A stretch of 43,879 nt of DNA from Phycisphaerae bacterium (GCA_002709295.1 PAQL01000006.1:1-43879), one strand, 5' to 3'; shown: positions 1 through 9,668, numbered from the stretch's first letter. The notes: generated from the letters alone by a model not told the origin. Numbers and translations are program-made.

Positions 1-21
1 CGCACCTGGAATCGGTGATCA

Positions 22-1329
22 TCAGAGGAATCGGTTGAACATGTTCTCGAGCATCTCCTGGCGACCGCTTTCAAGCGGCACCTCTCCGACGCGTTCCGCC
101 TCGTCACGCAGGTCCGTCAGGGAACAGTCTCCGGCCATGATCTTCGTGCCGAGGGTCCCATCCCAGCTCGCGTAGCGATGACGCACGAATTCGTCGATGG
201 AGCCATCGGCCTGGATGGCGGCGGCGATCTCGAGTCCATGAGCCATGGCATCCATGCCGGCGATGTGGCTGTGGAACAGGTCCATGGGCTCGAAGCTCTC
301 GCGCCGCCGCTTCGCATCGAAGTTCAGGCCGCCGGTGGTGAACCCCCCCATCCGGAGCACGCATCGCATGATTCTGGCACAGAGCATCGGATCGGTCGGA
401 AAGTGATCGGTGTCCCAGCCGTTGGTCCACTCACCCATGTTGGCATCGATCGATCCGAGGGCATCGGCCTCCATGGCGCTTTCCAGCTCGTGTTCCATGG
501 TGTGGCCGGCGAGCCATGCATGATTGGTCTCGATGTTCAGCTTGAAATGATCGAGGAGATCGAACTCCCTCAGGAAACCGAGACAGGCGGCGACGTCCGA
601 GTCGTACTGGTGCGTGGTGGGTTCCTTGGGCTTGGGCTCGATGTAGAACTGACCTTCGAAACCGATGCGGTGCTTGTGTTCGACCGCGGCATGGAGAAGC
701 CGCGCGAGCTGAGCGCGTTCGCGCTTCAGATCGGTGTTGATCAGCGAGCCGTAGCCTTCCCGGCCCCCCCAGAACACGTAGCCCTCGCCGCCGAGGCGGT
801 GGGTGGCCTCCAAGGCGGCCTTGACCTGGGCGGCGGCGTGGCAGAAGGCCTCCACCCTCGGACTGGTGGCGGCACCGCTGGCATAGCGGGGATGGGTGAA
901 CAGGCAGGCCGTTCCCCAGAGAAGCTTCTTTCCCGTCTCCTTCATCCTCGCTTCGATGGATTCGACCACCTTGTCGAGGTTCTCCTCGCTGCTGGCGATG
1001 CTGTCTCCTTCGGGCGCGATGTCTCGATCATGGAAGCAGAAGAAGTCGATGTCGATCTTCTCCAGGAACTCGAAGAACACCTCCACTCGTCGGATGGCGT
1101 TTTCGACCGATGGGGACCCATCGTCCCAGGGCATCTGCGCGGTGCCGACGCCGAAGGGGTCGGCCAGCTCGTTCCGCATGGTGTGCCAGTAGCAGCTGGC
1201 GAAGCGGAGATGGTCCCGCATCGAACGCCCGGCGATCTCGCGGTCGGGGTCGTAGCGGCGGAAGGCGAGGGGATTGTCGGTGTCTCGGCCCTCGAAGCGG
1301 ATCCGATCGATGTCTGGGAAGGCGGTCAT
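22..1329 (-). CDS. xylA: xylose isomerase
   Basis: Interconverts D-xylose and D-xylulose in the cytoplasm (often also D-glucose and D-fructose). The 435-aa length fits class II enzymes. Visible active-site elements are the catalytic His100-Asp103 pair in FCFHDRD, metal ligands Glu231 and Lys233 in EPKPKEP, His270 in ETNHA, Asp295 in DANMGE and Asp338 in NFDAK. I chose the ATG at 1329 over a start 12 codons upstream because AGGAG lies six bases before it and the conserved N-terminus ([11 protein letters not shown]) begins just after. It is the last gene of a leftward group with the RuvC-like protein and the fucosidase. There is no xylulokinase in the window, so the pathway must be completed elsewhere. 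Confidence 0.97.
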   Translation of the reverse strand: MTAFPDIDRIRFEGRDTDNPLAFRRYDPDREIAGRSMRDHLRFASCYWHTMRNELADPFGVGTAQMPWDDGSPSVENAIRRVEVFFEFLEKIDIDFFCFHDRDIAPEGDSIASSEENLDKVVESIEARMKETGKKLLWGTACLFTHPRYASGAATSPRVEAFCHAAAQVKAALEATHRLGGEGYVFWGGREGYGSLINTDLKRERAQLARLLHAAVEHKHRIGFEGQFYIEPKPKEPTTHQYDSDVAACLGFLREFDLLDHFKLNIETNHAWLAGHTMEHELESAMEADALGSIDANMGEWTNGWDTDHFPTDPMLCARIMRCVLRMGGFTTGGLNFDAKRRRESFEPMDLFHSHIAGMDAMAHGLEIAAAIQADGSIDEFVRHRYASWDGTLGTKIMAGDCSLTDLRDEAERVGEVPLESGRQEMLENMFNRFL

Positions 1330-1407
1330 GCATGGCTCCTGAAGAACGAGCCGCAGTCTAGCCAACCCGGGTCGGCGCTCCCGCTCCGATCCCCGATTCG
1401 ATCAGGA

Positions 1408-1980
1408 TCAGAGCTTCGGCACCCGGTCGAGGAGATTGACTTCGATGGCTCCGTGGATGCCGATCAGGATCGCCTCCGCAGCGTCGTGACGCAGATCCCC
1501 CTTGGGTTTCGGTGCTCCGCTCCAGGCGATCACCCGTCGAGCAAGGCCATCGGCCTCGCGCTTCGCGATGTCGCCGCTTCGTTGCTGGCGGGGCAGCATC
1601 AGGCACTGCCGCCAGTCCGCGGCGTGAACCTGGCGAAAATCGATCCCTCGGTGGGCCGCCTGCTTCTCCCAGACCTCTGCGATGTCCCCTCCTCCTTCGA
1701 GCCAGATCCAACCCAGGGGAGGGCTCTCCCTGATGATCGTTCCCACGCCCTTGCGGAGTTCTGAGAGCGATCCGAAATGCTTTGATCGATAGGAGAGGAG
1801 TCGTCCATCCGGCCCGTAGATCGCGAGCCCGGTTCGCAGACCCATGTCGACGGCGAGCAGATGCCGCTGGGAGGGAGGCGGAGGATTCAGCTGGACGGGA
1901 TTGGGAGGCCTGCGTCGCTCCGGGTCCTCCTTCTTCGTGCGGCGCCGGCGCTCGTTCGACCGCTCCGGTCTTCGATTCAT
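1408..1980 (-). CDS. RuvC-like RNase H-fold protein, unknown role
   Basis: A 190-aa protein with a basic, proline-rich N-terminus (about residues 1-45) and one RNase H-like domain. Features compatible with a RuvC-type active site are Asp in LLAVDMGLRTG, Glu in WIWLEGG, and an Asp/Glu pair in HDAAEAILIGIHG. RuvC normally has a second Asp where this protein has Glu. The start ATG overlaps the fucosidase stop (ATGA), implying translational coupling; a longer in-frame ORF upstream lies inside the fucosidase gene and is unlikely. It is not the standard ruvC: the length is similar but the basic head and the lack of ruvA/ruvB nearby differ. Holliday-junction or other structure-specific cleavage is an inference from the fold only. 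Confidence 0.75.
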   Translation of the reverse strand: MNRRPERSNERRRRTKKEDPERRRPPNPVQLNPPPPSQRHLLAVDMGLRTGLAIYGPDGRLLSYRSKHFGSLSELRKGVGTIIRESPPLGWIWLEGGGDIAEVWEKQAAHRGIDFRQVHAADWRQCLMLPRQQRSGDIAKREADGLARRVIAWSGAPKPKGDLRHDAAEAILIGIHGAIEVNLLDRVPKL

Positions 1981-4142
1981 GATTCGAAATCCGCTGCGAG
2001 ATCTGCGGCGCGAAGCGGTCGTCGGTGAACGCCCGGACCTTCGAGTTCCAGGGAGAGATCGAGTCCCCCGGTCGCGTTGAACCACTCGACCCGCATCGGA
2101 TGCCAACCCTGCTTCAAGGGGAGTCGGACCGACTTCTCGATGCGACCGTGCAGGCCGTCGTTGTCGATCACGAGGTCGCCGTCGATGAGCAATCGACTTC
2201 CATCGTCACTCGCGAGGTGCAGGGTGTGGACGCCGGTTTCGCGGATTCGAAGGAAGCCCTCGAATACGAGGCCGCAATGTTCGTCCCTGGTTCGAGGTGA
2301 AGCATCGATTCGATCGACGGCATCGATCACGACGGGATCGCGGCCGGGAAGATCATGCAGGCTCTGCCATCCACCTTCATGGGCCGCGACCTCGAGCACC
2401 CCCGGTCGTGGTGCTTCCCAGTCGAGGGGATGGGCGGATTCCCTCAGCATGGATGGATCGAAGCGACGGAACGTGCGTTCCGAGACCATCAGGCTTCGAC
2501 GATCGCCTTCATAGGCGATCGCCTTGAGAACCACATCGTCGTCGATCTCGATCGGTCCTCCACGGTGCCGTGTCGATTTCCGGCTCGGGATCGTGCCGTC
2601 CAGGGTGTAGTGGATGACCGCGGCATCGCGATCGGCGGCCAGATAGGCCTCGGTACGGTCCAGGAAGGCCTCCTGATCCGAGACGATCTCGACGCGTGGT
2701 GGTCCGGAGTACACACCGATGTTCGAGATGGTGGGCGAGGCTCGGGCGTCCTCGATCACGACTCGAATCCGATTCGCCATGACCGCGGGGAATCGGACGA
2801 TGCGCCGGTGACCGATCGTGGTCCCACGGGCCACCGTCGTCCAGCCGTCCACGGTGCGACACTGCACACTGAAGCTCTTCACGCGCTGACCGAGTGGAAG
2901 ATGCTCTCCGATCTCCACATGATCGACCGGACTCGGGCCGGCAAGGGCGATCTCGACGGTTCCGGTGGACGCACCGTCCTCGGCCGCCCAGAAGGTCGCG
3001 GGATCTCCATCCACGGTGGCGGCGGCCCCGAAGGGACCATCCGTCCCGCCTCGGCTCTGCTCGCTGGTTGCCGGTCGACCGAGGGCGAGGTCCTCGGCGA
3101 GGATCGAGTCGATCGCTGCGCGAAGCTCGAGCACGGCGGCGGCATCGTTCTCGTGCACCAGTCCACGACGATCGACCGGGAAGTTCAGCAGCAGGTTGGA
3201 ACCGCGACCGATCGACCCGTACCAGATGTCGAGCAGCTGCTCCAGGTTCTTCACCTCGTCGTCCTGCGACTCGTGGTAGTACCAGCCGGGTCGGATGGAG
3301 ACGTCGGCCTCGCCGGGAAGCCAGTGCGTGCCGTCGATCCGGCCTTCGTTCAGTTCGCGGTTCCGCCCGGTGATGCCCGGATGGAACTCGTCGCGCTTCA
3401 TGAGGTTCCAGTTGGTCTCGCCGACGATGCCGCGCTCGTTGCCGATCCAGCGGACGTCGGGGCCCGCGTCGCTGAAGATGCAGGCGTCGGGCTGAAGTTC
3501 ACGAACCACATCGCGGAAGAGGTCGAAGTCGTACACCTGCCGCCTGCCGTCGGGGCCCTCGCCGTTGGCACCGTCGAACCACACCTCGAAGACCGGCCCG
3601 TAGTTCGTGAGCACCTCGCGAAGCTGGTTCACGAAGAACCGGTTGTAGTCATCGCCGCTTCCGTAGAGCGGATGGTTGCGATCCCATGGCGAGAGATAGA
3701 CGCCGAAGTCGAGCCCGAACCTGCGGCAGCTCTCGGAGAGATCGGCGAGGACGTCGCCCTTGCCGTCCCTCCAATCCGTCGACTCGACGTCGTGATCCGT
3801 GAAGGCGCTCGGCCAGAGGCAGAAGCCGTCGTGGTGCTTCGCAGTGACGATGACTCCGGTCATCCCCGCGTCCTTGAACACCCGGCACCACTGGTCGGTG
3901 TCCAGCTCCGTCGGGTGGAAGGTCTCGGGCGATTCGGTGCCGTCCCCCCACTCTCGATCCGTGAAGGTGTTCATGTTGAAGTGCACGAACGCGTACATGT
4001 CGCGTTCGTGCCAGGCCAGCTGGCGCTCGGAGGGCGTGGGGAGCAGCGGAGGCGGCCCGCTCGGATCGTCGGGGGAGGCCGTTGCGGTCATCAAGGTTCC
4101 CAGGAGCATGACGACGAGGATGGCCCGGAGAGGCGGAAGCAT
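1977..4142 (-). CDS. secreted multidomain alpha-L-fucosidase (GH29)
   Basis: Hydrolyses terminal alpha-L-fucose from glycans outside the cytoplasm. The 721-aa protein has a signal peptide (about 1-22), a GH29 catalytic domain (about 38-345) with the likely nucleophile Asp190 in VFEVWFDGANG, a discoidin/F5-8C-type carbohydrate-binding domain (about 350-478), a chitobiase C-terminal-like beta-sandwich (about 482-560; HYTLDGTIPS) and a PA14-like domain (about 575-705; HLASDDGSRLLIDG). Several accessory binding domains suggest an insoluble algal or host fucan as substrate, which is an inference. It overlaps the RuvC-like gene by four bases. The same window holds genes for GDP-L-fucose synthesis, so the organism seems to both make and degrade fucose-containing glycans. 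Confidence 0.92.
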   Translation of the reverse strand: MLPPLRAILVVMLLGTLMTATASPDDPSGPPPLLPTPSERQLAWHERDMYAFVHFNMNTFTDREWGDGTESPETFHPTELDTDQWCRVFKDAGMTGVIVTAKHHDGFCLWPSAFTDHDVESTDWRDGKGDVLADLSESCRRFGLDFGVYLSPWDRNHPLYGSGDDYNRFFVNQLREVLTNYGPVFEVWFDGANGEGPDGRRQVYDFDLFRDVVRELQPDACIFSDAGPDVRWIGNERGIVGETNWNLMKRDEFHPGITGRNRELNEGRIDGTHWLPGEADVSIRPGWYYHESQDDEVKNLEQLLDIWYGSIGRGSNLLLNFPVDRRGLVHENDAAAVLELRAAIDSILAEDLALGRPATSEQSRGGTDGPFGAAATVDGDPATFWAAEDGASTGTVEIALAGPSPVDHVEIGEHLPLGQRVKSFSVQCRTVDGWTTVARGTTIGHRRIVRFPAVMANRIRVVIEDARASPTISNIGVYSGPPRVEIVSDQEAFLDRTEAYLAADRDAAVIHYTLDGTIPSRKSTRHRGGPIEIDDDVVLKAIAYEGDRRSLMVSERTFRRFDPSMLRESAHPLDWEAPRPGVLEVAAHEGGWQSLHDLPGRDPVVIDAVDRIDASPRTRDEHCGLVFEGFLRIRETGVHTLHLASDDGSRLLIDGDLVIDNDGLHGRIEKSVRLPLKQGWHPMRVEWFNATGGLDLSLELEGPGVHRRPLRAADLAADFES

Positions 4143-4183
4143 GTTCGAATCGTACGGTCGATGCGGATCGGAGAGTGCGCAAG

Positions 4184-4223
4184 CACGGGGCCCTCGTCGA
4201 CGATGGTCGATGAGGGCCCCGTG
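4184..4223 (-). terminator. strong hairpin downstream of the yceI-family gene
   Basis: A perfect 12-bp stem (4184-4195 with 4212-4223) continues through a G-U wobble into a further 4 bp around a 6-base loop. It starts 32 bases after the stop of the leftward YceI-family gene and lies just upstream of the fucosidase start. No T-run follows on the minus strand, so it may be a 3'-end stabiliser or a Rho-type end rather than a classical intrinsic terminator. Confidence 0.6.
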
Positions 4224-4254
4224 GAGTCGATCCTTGATTCGATCACACCGGTGG

Positions 4255-4968
4255 TCAGGCGTCCTTGGCCTTCACGACCTCGAGGCCGACGATGACTCGA
4301 GTGGTGTCACCGAGAACGCCCTTCTCGATGCCGTAGTTGTGCTCGAAGTCGCTTCGCTTGATGTCGAATTCGGCCTCGAATCCCGCTCGACGACCCATGA
4401 CCTCGCCGGTGCCGGTGAACCGGACCACGGCGACGACCTGCTTGGTGATGCCGTTCATGGTGAGGTCGCCGGCGACATCCCAGACGTTCTGACCGAGACG
4501 CTCGACCTCGGTGCTCTTGAAGGTCATCTTTCCGAACTCCTTCGCATTGAAGAAGTCGGGGCTCTTGAGGTGCTGATCGAGCTTGTCGTTGCCGCTGTCG
4601 ACGCTGGCGAGGTCGACATCGATGTCGAATGCGAAGTGCTGCTCCTTGTCGGGGGTGTAGGTGACCACACCGTCGACATCGTTGAAGCGACCCCAGAACT
4701 GACCGGCCTGGGCGTGCTGGACGCGGAACATCGCTGCGGAATGCACGGCATCGACCTTGTAGTCGCCGGCCGGCATGTCCGGGAGCGGTTCGAGGATCGG
4801 GAGGGCGCCCGGGGCGACCGGGACGGTCGACGTCGCGGCGGTGGCGGCGTCATCGTCACAGAACGCGTCGCAGGGGCACAGATCGAAGCCGATCATCGTG
4901 GCCGAACCTGCCACCGCGACTGCGGCACCGGCGGCGATCATCTTGGCAGGGCTGAAGAGGGTTGCCAT
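4255..4968 (-). CDS. YceI-family periplasmic protein
   Basis: YceI-family proteins are lipocalin-like barrels that bind polyisoprenoid-type lipids in the periplasm; the physiological role is usually unknown. The protein is 237 aa with an N-terminal membrane/signal segment (about 8-27) followed by a Cys-containing linker (CPCDAFC) and the YceI domain (about 62-235), recognisable from YKVDAVHSAAMFRVQH, the FxFDIDVD strand, the FFNAKEFGKMTFKST stretch and the MNGITKQV motif. The ATG at 4968 is preferred to a longer form because GGAGAAG precedes it and the signal sequence starts there. It has its own upstream region, divergent from the zinc-ribbon gene. The three clustered Cys after the signal segment are unusual for the family. 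Confidence 0.85.
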   Translation of the reverse strand: MATLFSPAKMIAAGAAVAVAGSATMIGFDLCPCDAFCDDDAATAATSTVPVAPGALPILEPLPDMPAGDYKVDAVHSAAMFRVQHAQAGQFWGRFNDVDGVVTYTPDKEQHFAFDIDVDLASVDSGNDKLDQHLKSPDFFNAKEFGKMTFKSTEVERLGQNVWDVAGDLTMNGITKQVVAVVRFTGTGEVMGRRAGFEAEFDIKRSDFEHNYGIEKGVLGDTTRVIVGLEVVKAKDA

Positions 4969-5179
4969 GGAACTTCTCCGAAGTGAGTCAGAAAGGAGGC
5001 CCAAGAGGGTATCGAGGTGGGGTTGAGGAGGCCATATCCCCGAACCATCCGTCTGCCGGGGACGATCAACGTCCGATATCACCCGCTCAGGCCCGCCGGA
5101 ACGGGGGTCTGCGGCATCATGCTCAGTGTCTTCGTCGCCGTAGCATTGGCGTGTTCAGGATTCCTCCTCGATCTCGATC

Positions 5180-6340
5180 ATGATCCTTTCAGCAGACGTT
5201 CTGGGCATCATCTACCTGCTCGTGGCCCTCGCCGGCGCTCTGGTGGCGTTGCTGGCCTGGCGCGGTCGTCGTGCCGGACGAGCTCGATGGTGTCCTCAGT
5301 GTGATCATGATCTTTCGGATTCGACCGCTCGAACCTGCCCGGCCTGCGGCTACCACTCCACCGACGAACAGTCCTTCCGCCAGCCCGAGCGACGCTGGGC
5401 CATGGTGATCCTCGGGCTCGTGATGGTGACGATGGCCTCCGTGCTCTTCGTGGGATCCGGTCAGGTGGTGCGAACCTCAGGGATGCTCGGTCCCACCTGG
5501 TCGACGGTCGAGTCCCAGCCGCTTCCGGGTGGTCTGGTCGCTCTTCAACTCGTCTCCAATGATCCGGATCGAACGGGATTTCGAACCCGTGTCCGCATTC
5601 AGGACGGCAACGAGACCCTCTTCGACTGGCGCGGATGGTCTGCGACCCTCGGATTCTTCGATCGTGTCACCGCGGAAAGAGCGGGTCTGGGTGATGATCT
5701 CGATCGAAACGGTGAGCCCGATCTCGCCTTTCGAGTGAGGCGGAATGCCGACGATCCGGGCTCCTGGATCGTGGTGTCCCTCGCGGACCGCACCGGTGCC
5801 ACCAGGATCCAGCCGATGGCGGTCCTCGACGACGGTTCTTTCGAAGATGCGAACCTCGATGGCCGATTCGAGTTCATCGCCACGGATTCGGTCCTTCGAG
5901 ATCTCTGGAACGAGCCTCGCCGGATCCGTGTGCCCGCAGTCGTGATGTCTCCGGACCCGGATGGCTGGGTGTTCGATCCGGAACTGACCATGAGTCGTCC
6001 GTGGCCCTCGGATCTCACGGCCCCCGACGATGCGATCCGGATGTCCGCGGATGCATGGAGGGAATCCCGAACCCCGTTCATCACGGAGTTGTTCGGCATC
6101 GCCCTCGAGCTGGTCGCCCGAGGGAGGTGGGAGGAGGCACGAGGTCTGGTCGGACAGCGGTGGCCGGGCGATGAGGCTTACGACGTCTTCGGGGACACCC
6201 TGGTGTTGACCATGCCTTCAGGCGAGTCGGTGTTCTATCGACCGGATCCTGCCTTCAGGAGCGAGCTGCTCGACCGGGTGGTCTCCCTCTCCCGCTTCGA
6301 CGGTCGACTTCGGTCACTGGAACCGAGGCTCGATCCTTGA
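5180..6340 (+). CDS. membrane protein with N-terminal zinc ribbon, unknown function
   Basis: A 386-aa protein with a transmembrane segment (about 7-27), a four-Cys zinc ribbon (CPQCDHDL then CPACGYH, about 38-57), a second transmembrane segment (about 74-94) and a long soluble domain of about 290 residues without recognised motifs. The soluble part has an Asp/Asn-rich stretch (DDLDRNGEPDLAF) resembling a calcium-binding or FG-GAP-like loop. Phycisphaerae genomes carry many short zinc-ribbon-plus-two-helix membrane proteins; this is a long version. I see no good ribosome-binding site before the ATG, so the start is uncertain. It could be a sensor or envelope scaffold, but no function can be read from sequence. 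Confidence 0.75.
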   Translation: MILSADVLGIIYLLVALAGALVALLAWRGRRAGRARWCPQCDHDLSDSTARTCPACGYHSTDEQSFRQPERRWAMVILGLVMVTMASVLFVGSGQVVRTSGMLGPTWSTVESQPLPGGLVALQLVSNDPDRTGFRTRVRIQDGNETLFDWRGWSATLGFFDRVTAERAGLGDDLDRNGEPDLAFRVRRNADDPGSWIVVSLADRTGATRIQPMAVLDDGSFEDANLDGRFEFIATDSVLRDLWNEPRRIRVPAVVMSPDPDGWVFDPELTMSRPWPSDLTAPDDAIRMSADAWRESRTPFITELFGIALELVARGRWEEARGLVGQRWPGDEAYDVFGDTLVLTMPSGESVFYRPDPAFRSELLDRVVSLSRFDGRLRSLEPRLDP

Positions 6341-6440
6341 TGACGAGGATTCGGGGACGTGCGAGCTACCATGCCCTTGAGGAGGCCCGGGCCCCTCATC
6401 GACCATCACTCCAGATCCGTCCGCCCCGCCAGGCTTCCCC

Positions 6441-9400
6441 ATGCTTTCGAACGCTCTGACCACCACGTGCCTCGCATCGGTCCTCCTTGCCGCCGGAGGC
6501 GGACCGCGGACGATCGAGAAGGACGTCGTCGTTCCGGATGGCTTCGACCATCAGGTGATCGCCCGACAACCCCTGATCCAGGACCCCGTGGCCTTCACCG
6601 TCGATCCCGACGGCCGCGTGCTCATCGCCGAGACCGAACGGACGAATCACGGGACGATGGACAATCGTTCGAGTCCGTGGCACCTGGAGGACGATCTCCA
6701 GGCGATGACCGTGGAGGACCGCATCGCCTACATCGAGAAGTGGGCGCACAAGCGCGAAGCGGGCATGGACTACTACACCGAGAGGTCGGACCGCGTGCGT
6801 CGGGCGGTCGACACCGATGGCGACGGTGTCTACGACGATTTCACCATCTTCGCCGGATCGTTCAACGATGTGGCCGACGGCATCGGCGCCGGTGTGATGA
6901 CCGTGGGTGACGAGGTCTGGTACACGAACATTCCGCATCTATGGCGGCTTCGGGATGCCGATGGTGACGGTGTCGCCGAATTCCGCGAGCCGATCCAATC
7001 GGGATTCGGCGTTCGATTCGCGCTCTACGGCCATGATCTGCACGGCCTCGTCCCCGGTCCCGACGGAAGGATCTACTGGTCGATCGGCGACCGTGGCTAT
7101 CACCTCGTGACCTCGGATGGACGCGTGCTGGCCGATCCGAGATCGGGTGCCGTGTTTCGATGCGAGCGGGATGGCTCGAATCTCGAGGTGTTCGCCACCG
7201 GATTGCGCAATCCCCAGGAGCTGGCCTTCAACGACCTGGGGGACCTCTTCACCGGCGACAACACGTCGGACGCCGGTGACCGGGCCCGGATCGTCTTCAT
7301 CCCCGAGCACGGAGAGACCGGATGGGCGATGGACTATCAGTCGCTCGAGGGATCGAATCTTCGAGGCCCCTGGGAGCAGGAGCGGATCTGGGAGGTCGTG
7401 ACACCGGAGAACGCCGAGTTCCGCCCGGACTGGACCCTTCCTCCCCTCGCTCATGTCGGAGCCGGACCCTCCGGATTCGTTCACGAGCCGGGCGTCGGCC
7501 TGCCGGACGAATACGAAGATCACTTCTTCATGTGCGACTTCACGGGATCCGCCGCCCGCAGCAGGATCTGGACCTTCAAGGCGGTTCCGGACGGGGCTGG
7601 TTACGAGATCGTCGATCCGAGAGTCTTCGCACAGGGGATCCTGAACACCGACGTCGACTTCGACTGGAACGGACGAATGCTGGTCTCCGAATGGGGTGCC
7701 GGCTGGAGCGCCACCCGCCGAGGCGCACTTCACGCCATCAGTCACCCCGAATCGGGGACGGATCCCGGAGTCAGGGAGGCTCGTGAGATCGCGGCCGGCG
7801 GCATGGAGAACGTCAACGCCTACGACCTTGCCGATCTGCTCGCCCACCCATCGCGTCGACTGCGACTGATGGCCCAGTACGAACTCGCGGATCGCGGAGC
7901 CTCCGATCTCTTCGCCGACGTCGCCAGGTACGAGACCGATCCTCACGCCCGGATCCACGCGATCTGGGGACTGGGGGAGATCGCGCGTCGCGAAGCGGCA
8001 CGGAAGCGCCGGGTCGACGGCATGATGGCGCCGGTGATCGCACTCCTCGAGGACGGGGACCCCGAAGTCCGCGCCCAGGCCGCGAAGGTCCTCGGCGAGC
8101 CACCCCAGCGGAAGGCGTCCGAATCCCTGGTGGCGAGACTCGCGGACGAATCAGCACGGGTGCGGTATCACGCCGCCATGTCGCTTGGACGGATCGGTGA
8201 TCCGGCGGCGTCCCCCTACCTGGTGGCGATGATCGCGGAGAACGACGATCAGGACGTGTTCCTTCGCCACGCAGGCGTGGTGGCTCTGGCGAGGATCGGA
8301 GATCGGAACACGATCGAGGAGATGGCCTCCAGTCCGGCGACCTCTCTGCGTCGAGCCGCGGTTCTGGTCATGCGACGGATGGCTGATCCGAGCGTGGAGC
8401 GTCTTCTCTTCGATTCCGACCCTCGCATCCGGACCGAGGCAGCGAGAGTCGTTCATGATCTCCCGATCACTGAATCGATGCCGGCGCTCGCGTCGATCGC
8501 CGACGAGTATCTGGAAGCCGACGGAGTGCAGGATGAGAATGCCGGGGGGGACCCTGCGCGGGGTCTGGAACTCCATCCATCGGAGACCCCTCTCCTCCGC
8601 CGCGTGGTCGACGCGAACCTGCGCGGCGGCACGTCCGCCGATCTGGATCGCCTGGCGGGCATGGCGATGAACGCCGCCCTCCCCCCCGTGATTCGTGACG
8701 AAGCGATGAAAGCCATCGCCACCTTCGACGACCCCGGCCCGCGGGATCGAGTGCTCGGCTGGTGGAGGCCGGTCGAGGACGGTCCGCGGGACATCGAGGA
8801 CCTTCGAGGTGTGATGACCCGGATCCTTCCTCCCCTCTCGAACGATCCGACACCTTCGGTGAGGGCCCTGGCGAGAGTGACCGCGGACCGTCTGGATGTC
8901 GCGCTGGATCCCCGGCAGGTGCGGGAGATGTTCATGGACGAGCAGGCTTCGGCCGATGATCGCATCGCCTGTTTCAGGCAGCTGCTTCGGATCGACGATC
9001 CATTGGTTCCGAAGGCGATCGAGATGATGTCCGGCTCGGATGATCCTCGCCTGCGATCAACCGCTCGTGATGCCATCGCACTCACCGATCCCTCGTCGGC
9101 ATTCGACGCCTATTCGACCGCACTCGCTTCGGGAACCGATTTCGAGAAGCAGCAGGCGATCCTCGGGCTGGGTCGAAGCGAGGATGTGCGGGCCCGGGAA
9201 AGACTCGAGCAGGTGTTGGATGAGGTGATCTCCGGCGATGCGGGATCGACGGCATGGGCGGTCGAGGTTCTGGAAGCGTCCGAGGAGGCGGGGTTCGCCG
9301 GGCCCGTCTCGATCTGGCGTTCAAGAAGCCTCGAGGATCCTGCGGTCTGGGACGTGGCACTTTCGGGAGGCGATGTGGAGGCGGGCCGTCGGGTCGCGAG

Positions 9401-9668
9401 ATACCACCCCGGCGCCTCCTGCATGCGTTGTCATGTCATCGAGGGCCAGGGCGGCGATGCCGGACCTTCTCTGGCGGGCGTCGGTGCCAGACTGGATCGG
9501 ACCGACATCCTTCAGTCCATCGTCGATCCACATGCCGTCATCGTCGAGGGATACGGCGATGCCAGCGCGATGCCGAACATGAAACCGCTTCTGACACCGC
9601 GGGAGACGCGGGATCTCGTCGCCTATCTCGCGACCCTGACCGAAGAGGATGCCGGAGGCGGTCACTGA
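6441..9668 (+). CDS. secreted propeller-HEAT-cytochrome c dehydrogenase-like protein
   Basis: A 1075-aa exported protein of a class expanded in Planctomycetes and Verrucomicrobia. A signal peptide (about 1-20) is followed by a beta-propeller sugar-dehydrogenase-like domain (about 25-440; DPDGRVLIAET, GLRNPQELAFNDLGDLFTGDN), a long HEAT-repeat array (about 455-950; repeated PEVRAQAAKVLGE-like helices) and a C-terminal cytochrome c domain with the haem motif CMRCH at residues 994-998 and a likely axial Met near 1043 (ASAMPNMKP). By family analogy it oxidises a sugar or polyol and passes electrons to a periplasmic acceptor; the substrate is unknown. Its last seven bases overlap the end of the convergent S41 protease gene. 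Confidence 0.9.
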   Translation: MLSNALTTTCLASVLLAAGGGPRTIEKDVVVPDGFDHQVIARQPLIQDPVAFTVDPDGRVLIAETERTNHGTMDNRSSPWHLEDDLQAMTVEDRIAYIEKWAHKREAGMDYYTERSDRVRRAVDTDGDGVYDDFTIFAGSFNDVADGIGAGVMTVGDEVWYTNIPHLWRLRDADGDGVAEFREPIQSGFGVRFALYGHDLHGLVPGPDGRIYWSIGDRGYHLVTSDGRVLADPRSGAVFRCERDGSNLEVFATGLRNPQELAFNDLGDLFTGDNTSDAGDRARIVFIPEHGETGWAMDYQSLEGSNLRGPWEQERIWEVVTPENAEFRPDWTLPPLAHVGAGPSGFVHEPGVGLPDEYEDHFFMCDFTGSAARSRIWTFKAVPDGAGYEIVDPRVFAQGILNTDVDFDWNGRMLVSEWGAGWSATRRGALHAISHPESGTDPGVREAREIAAGGMENVNAYDLADLLAHPSRRLRLMAQYELADRGASDLFADVARYETDPHARIHAIWGLGEIARREAARKRRVDGMMAPVIALLEDGDPEVRAQAAKVLGEPPQRKASESLVARLADESARVRYHAAMSLGRIGDPAASPYLVAMIAENDDQDVFLRHAGVVALARIGDRNTIEEMASSPATSLRRAAVLVMRRMADPSVERLLFDSDPRIRTEAARVVHDLPITESMPALASIADEYLEADGVQDENAGGDPARGLELHPSETPLLRRVVDANLRGGTSADLDRLAGMAMNAALPPVIRDEAMKAIATFDDPGPRDRVLGWWRPVEDGPRDIEDLRGVMTRILPPLSNDPTPSVRALARVTADRLDVALDPRQVREMFMDEQASADDRIACFRQLLRIDDPLVPKAIEMMSGSDDPRLRSTARDAIALTDPSSAFDAYSTALASGTDFEKQQAILGLGRSEDVRARERLEQVLDEVISGDAGSTAWAVEVLEASEEAGFAGPVSIWRSRSLEDPAVWDVALSGGDVEAGRRVARYHPGASCMRCHVIEGQGGDAGPSLAGVGARLDRTDILQSIVDPHAVIVEGYGDASAMPNMKPLLTPRETRDLVAYLATLTEEDAGGGH

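Noticed and set aside
2355-4295. 646-aa plus-strand frame antisense to the fucosidase
   Set aside because: The fucosidase has several recognisable domains on the other strand; the frame has no motif and a biased composition.
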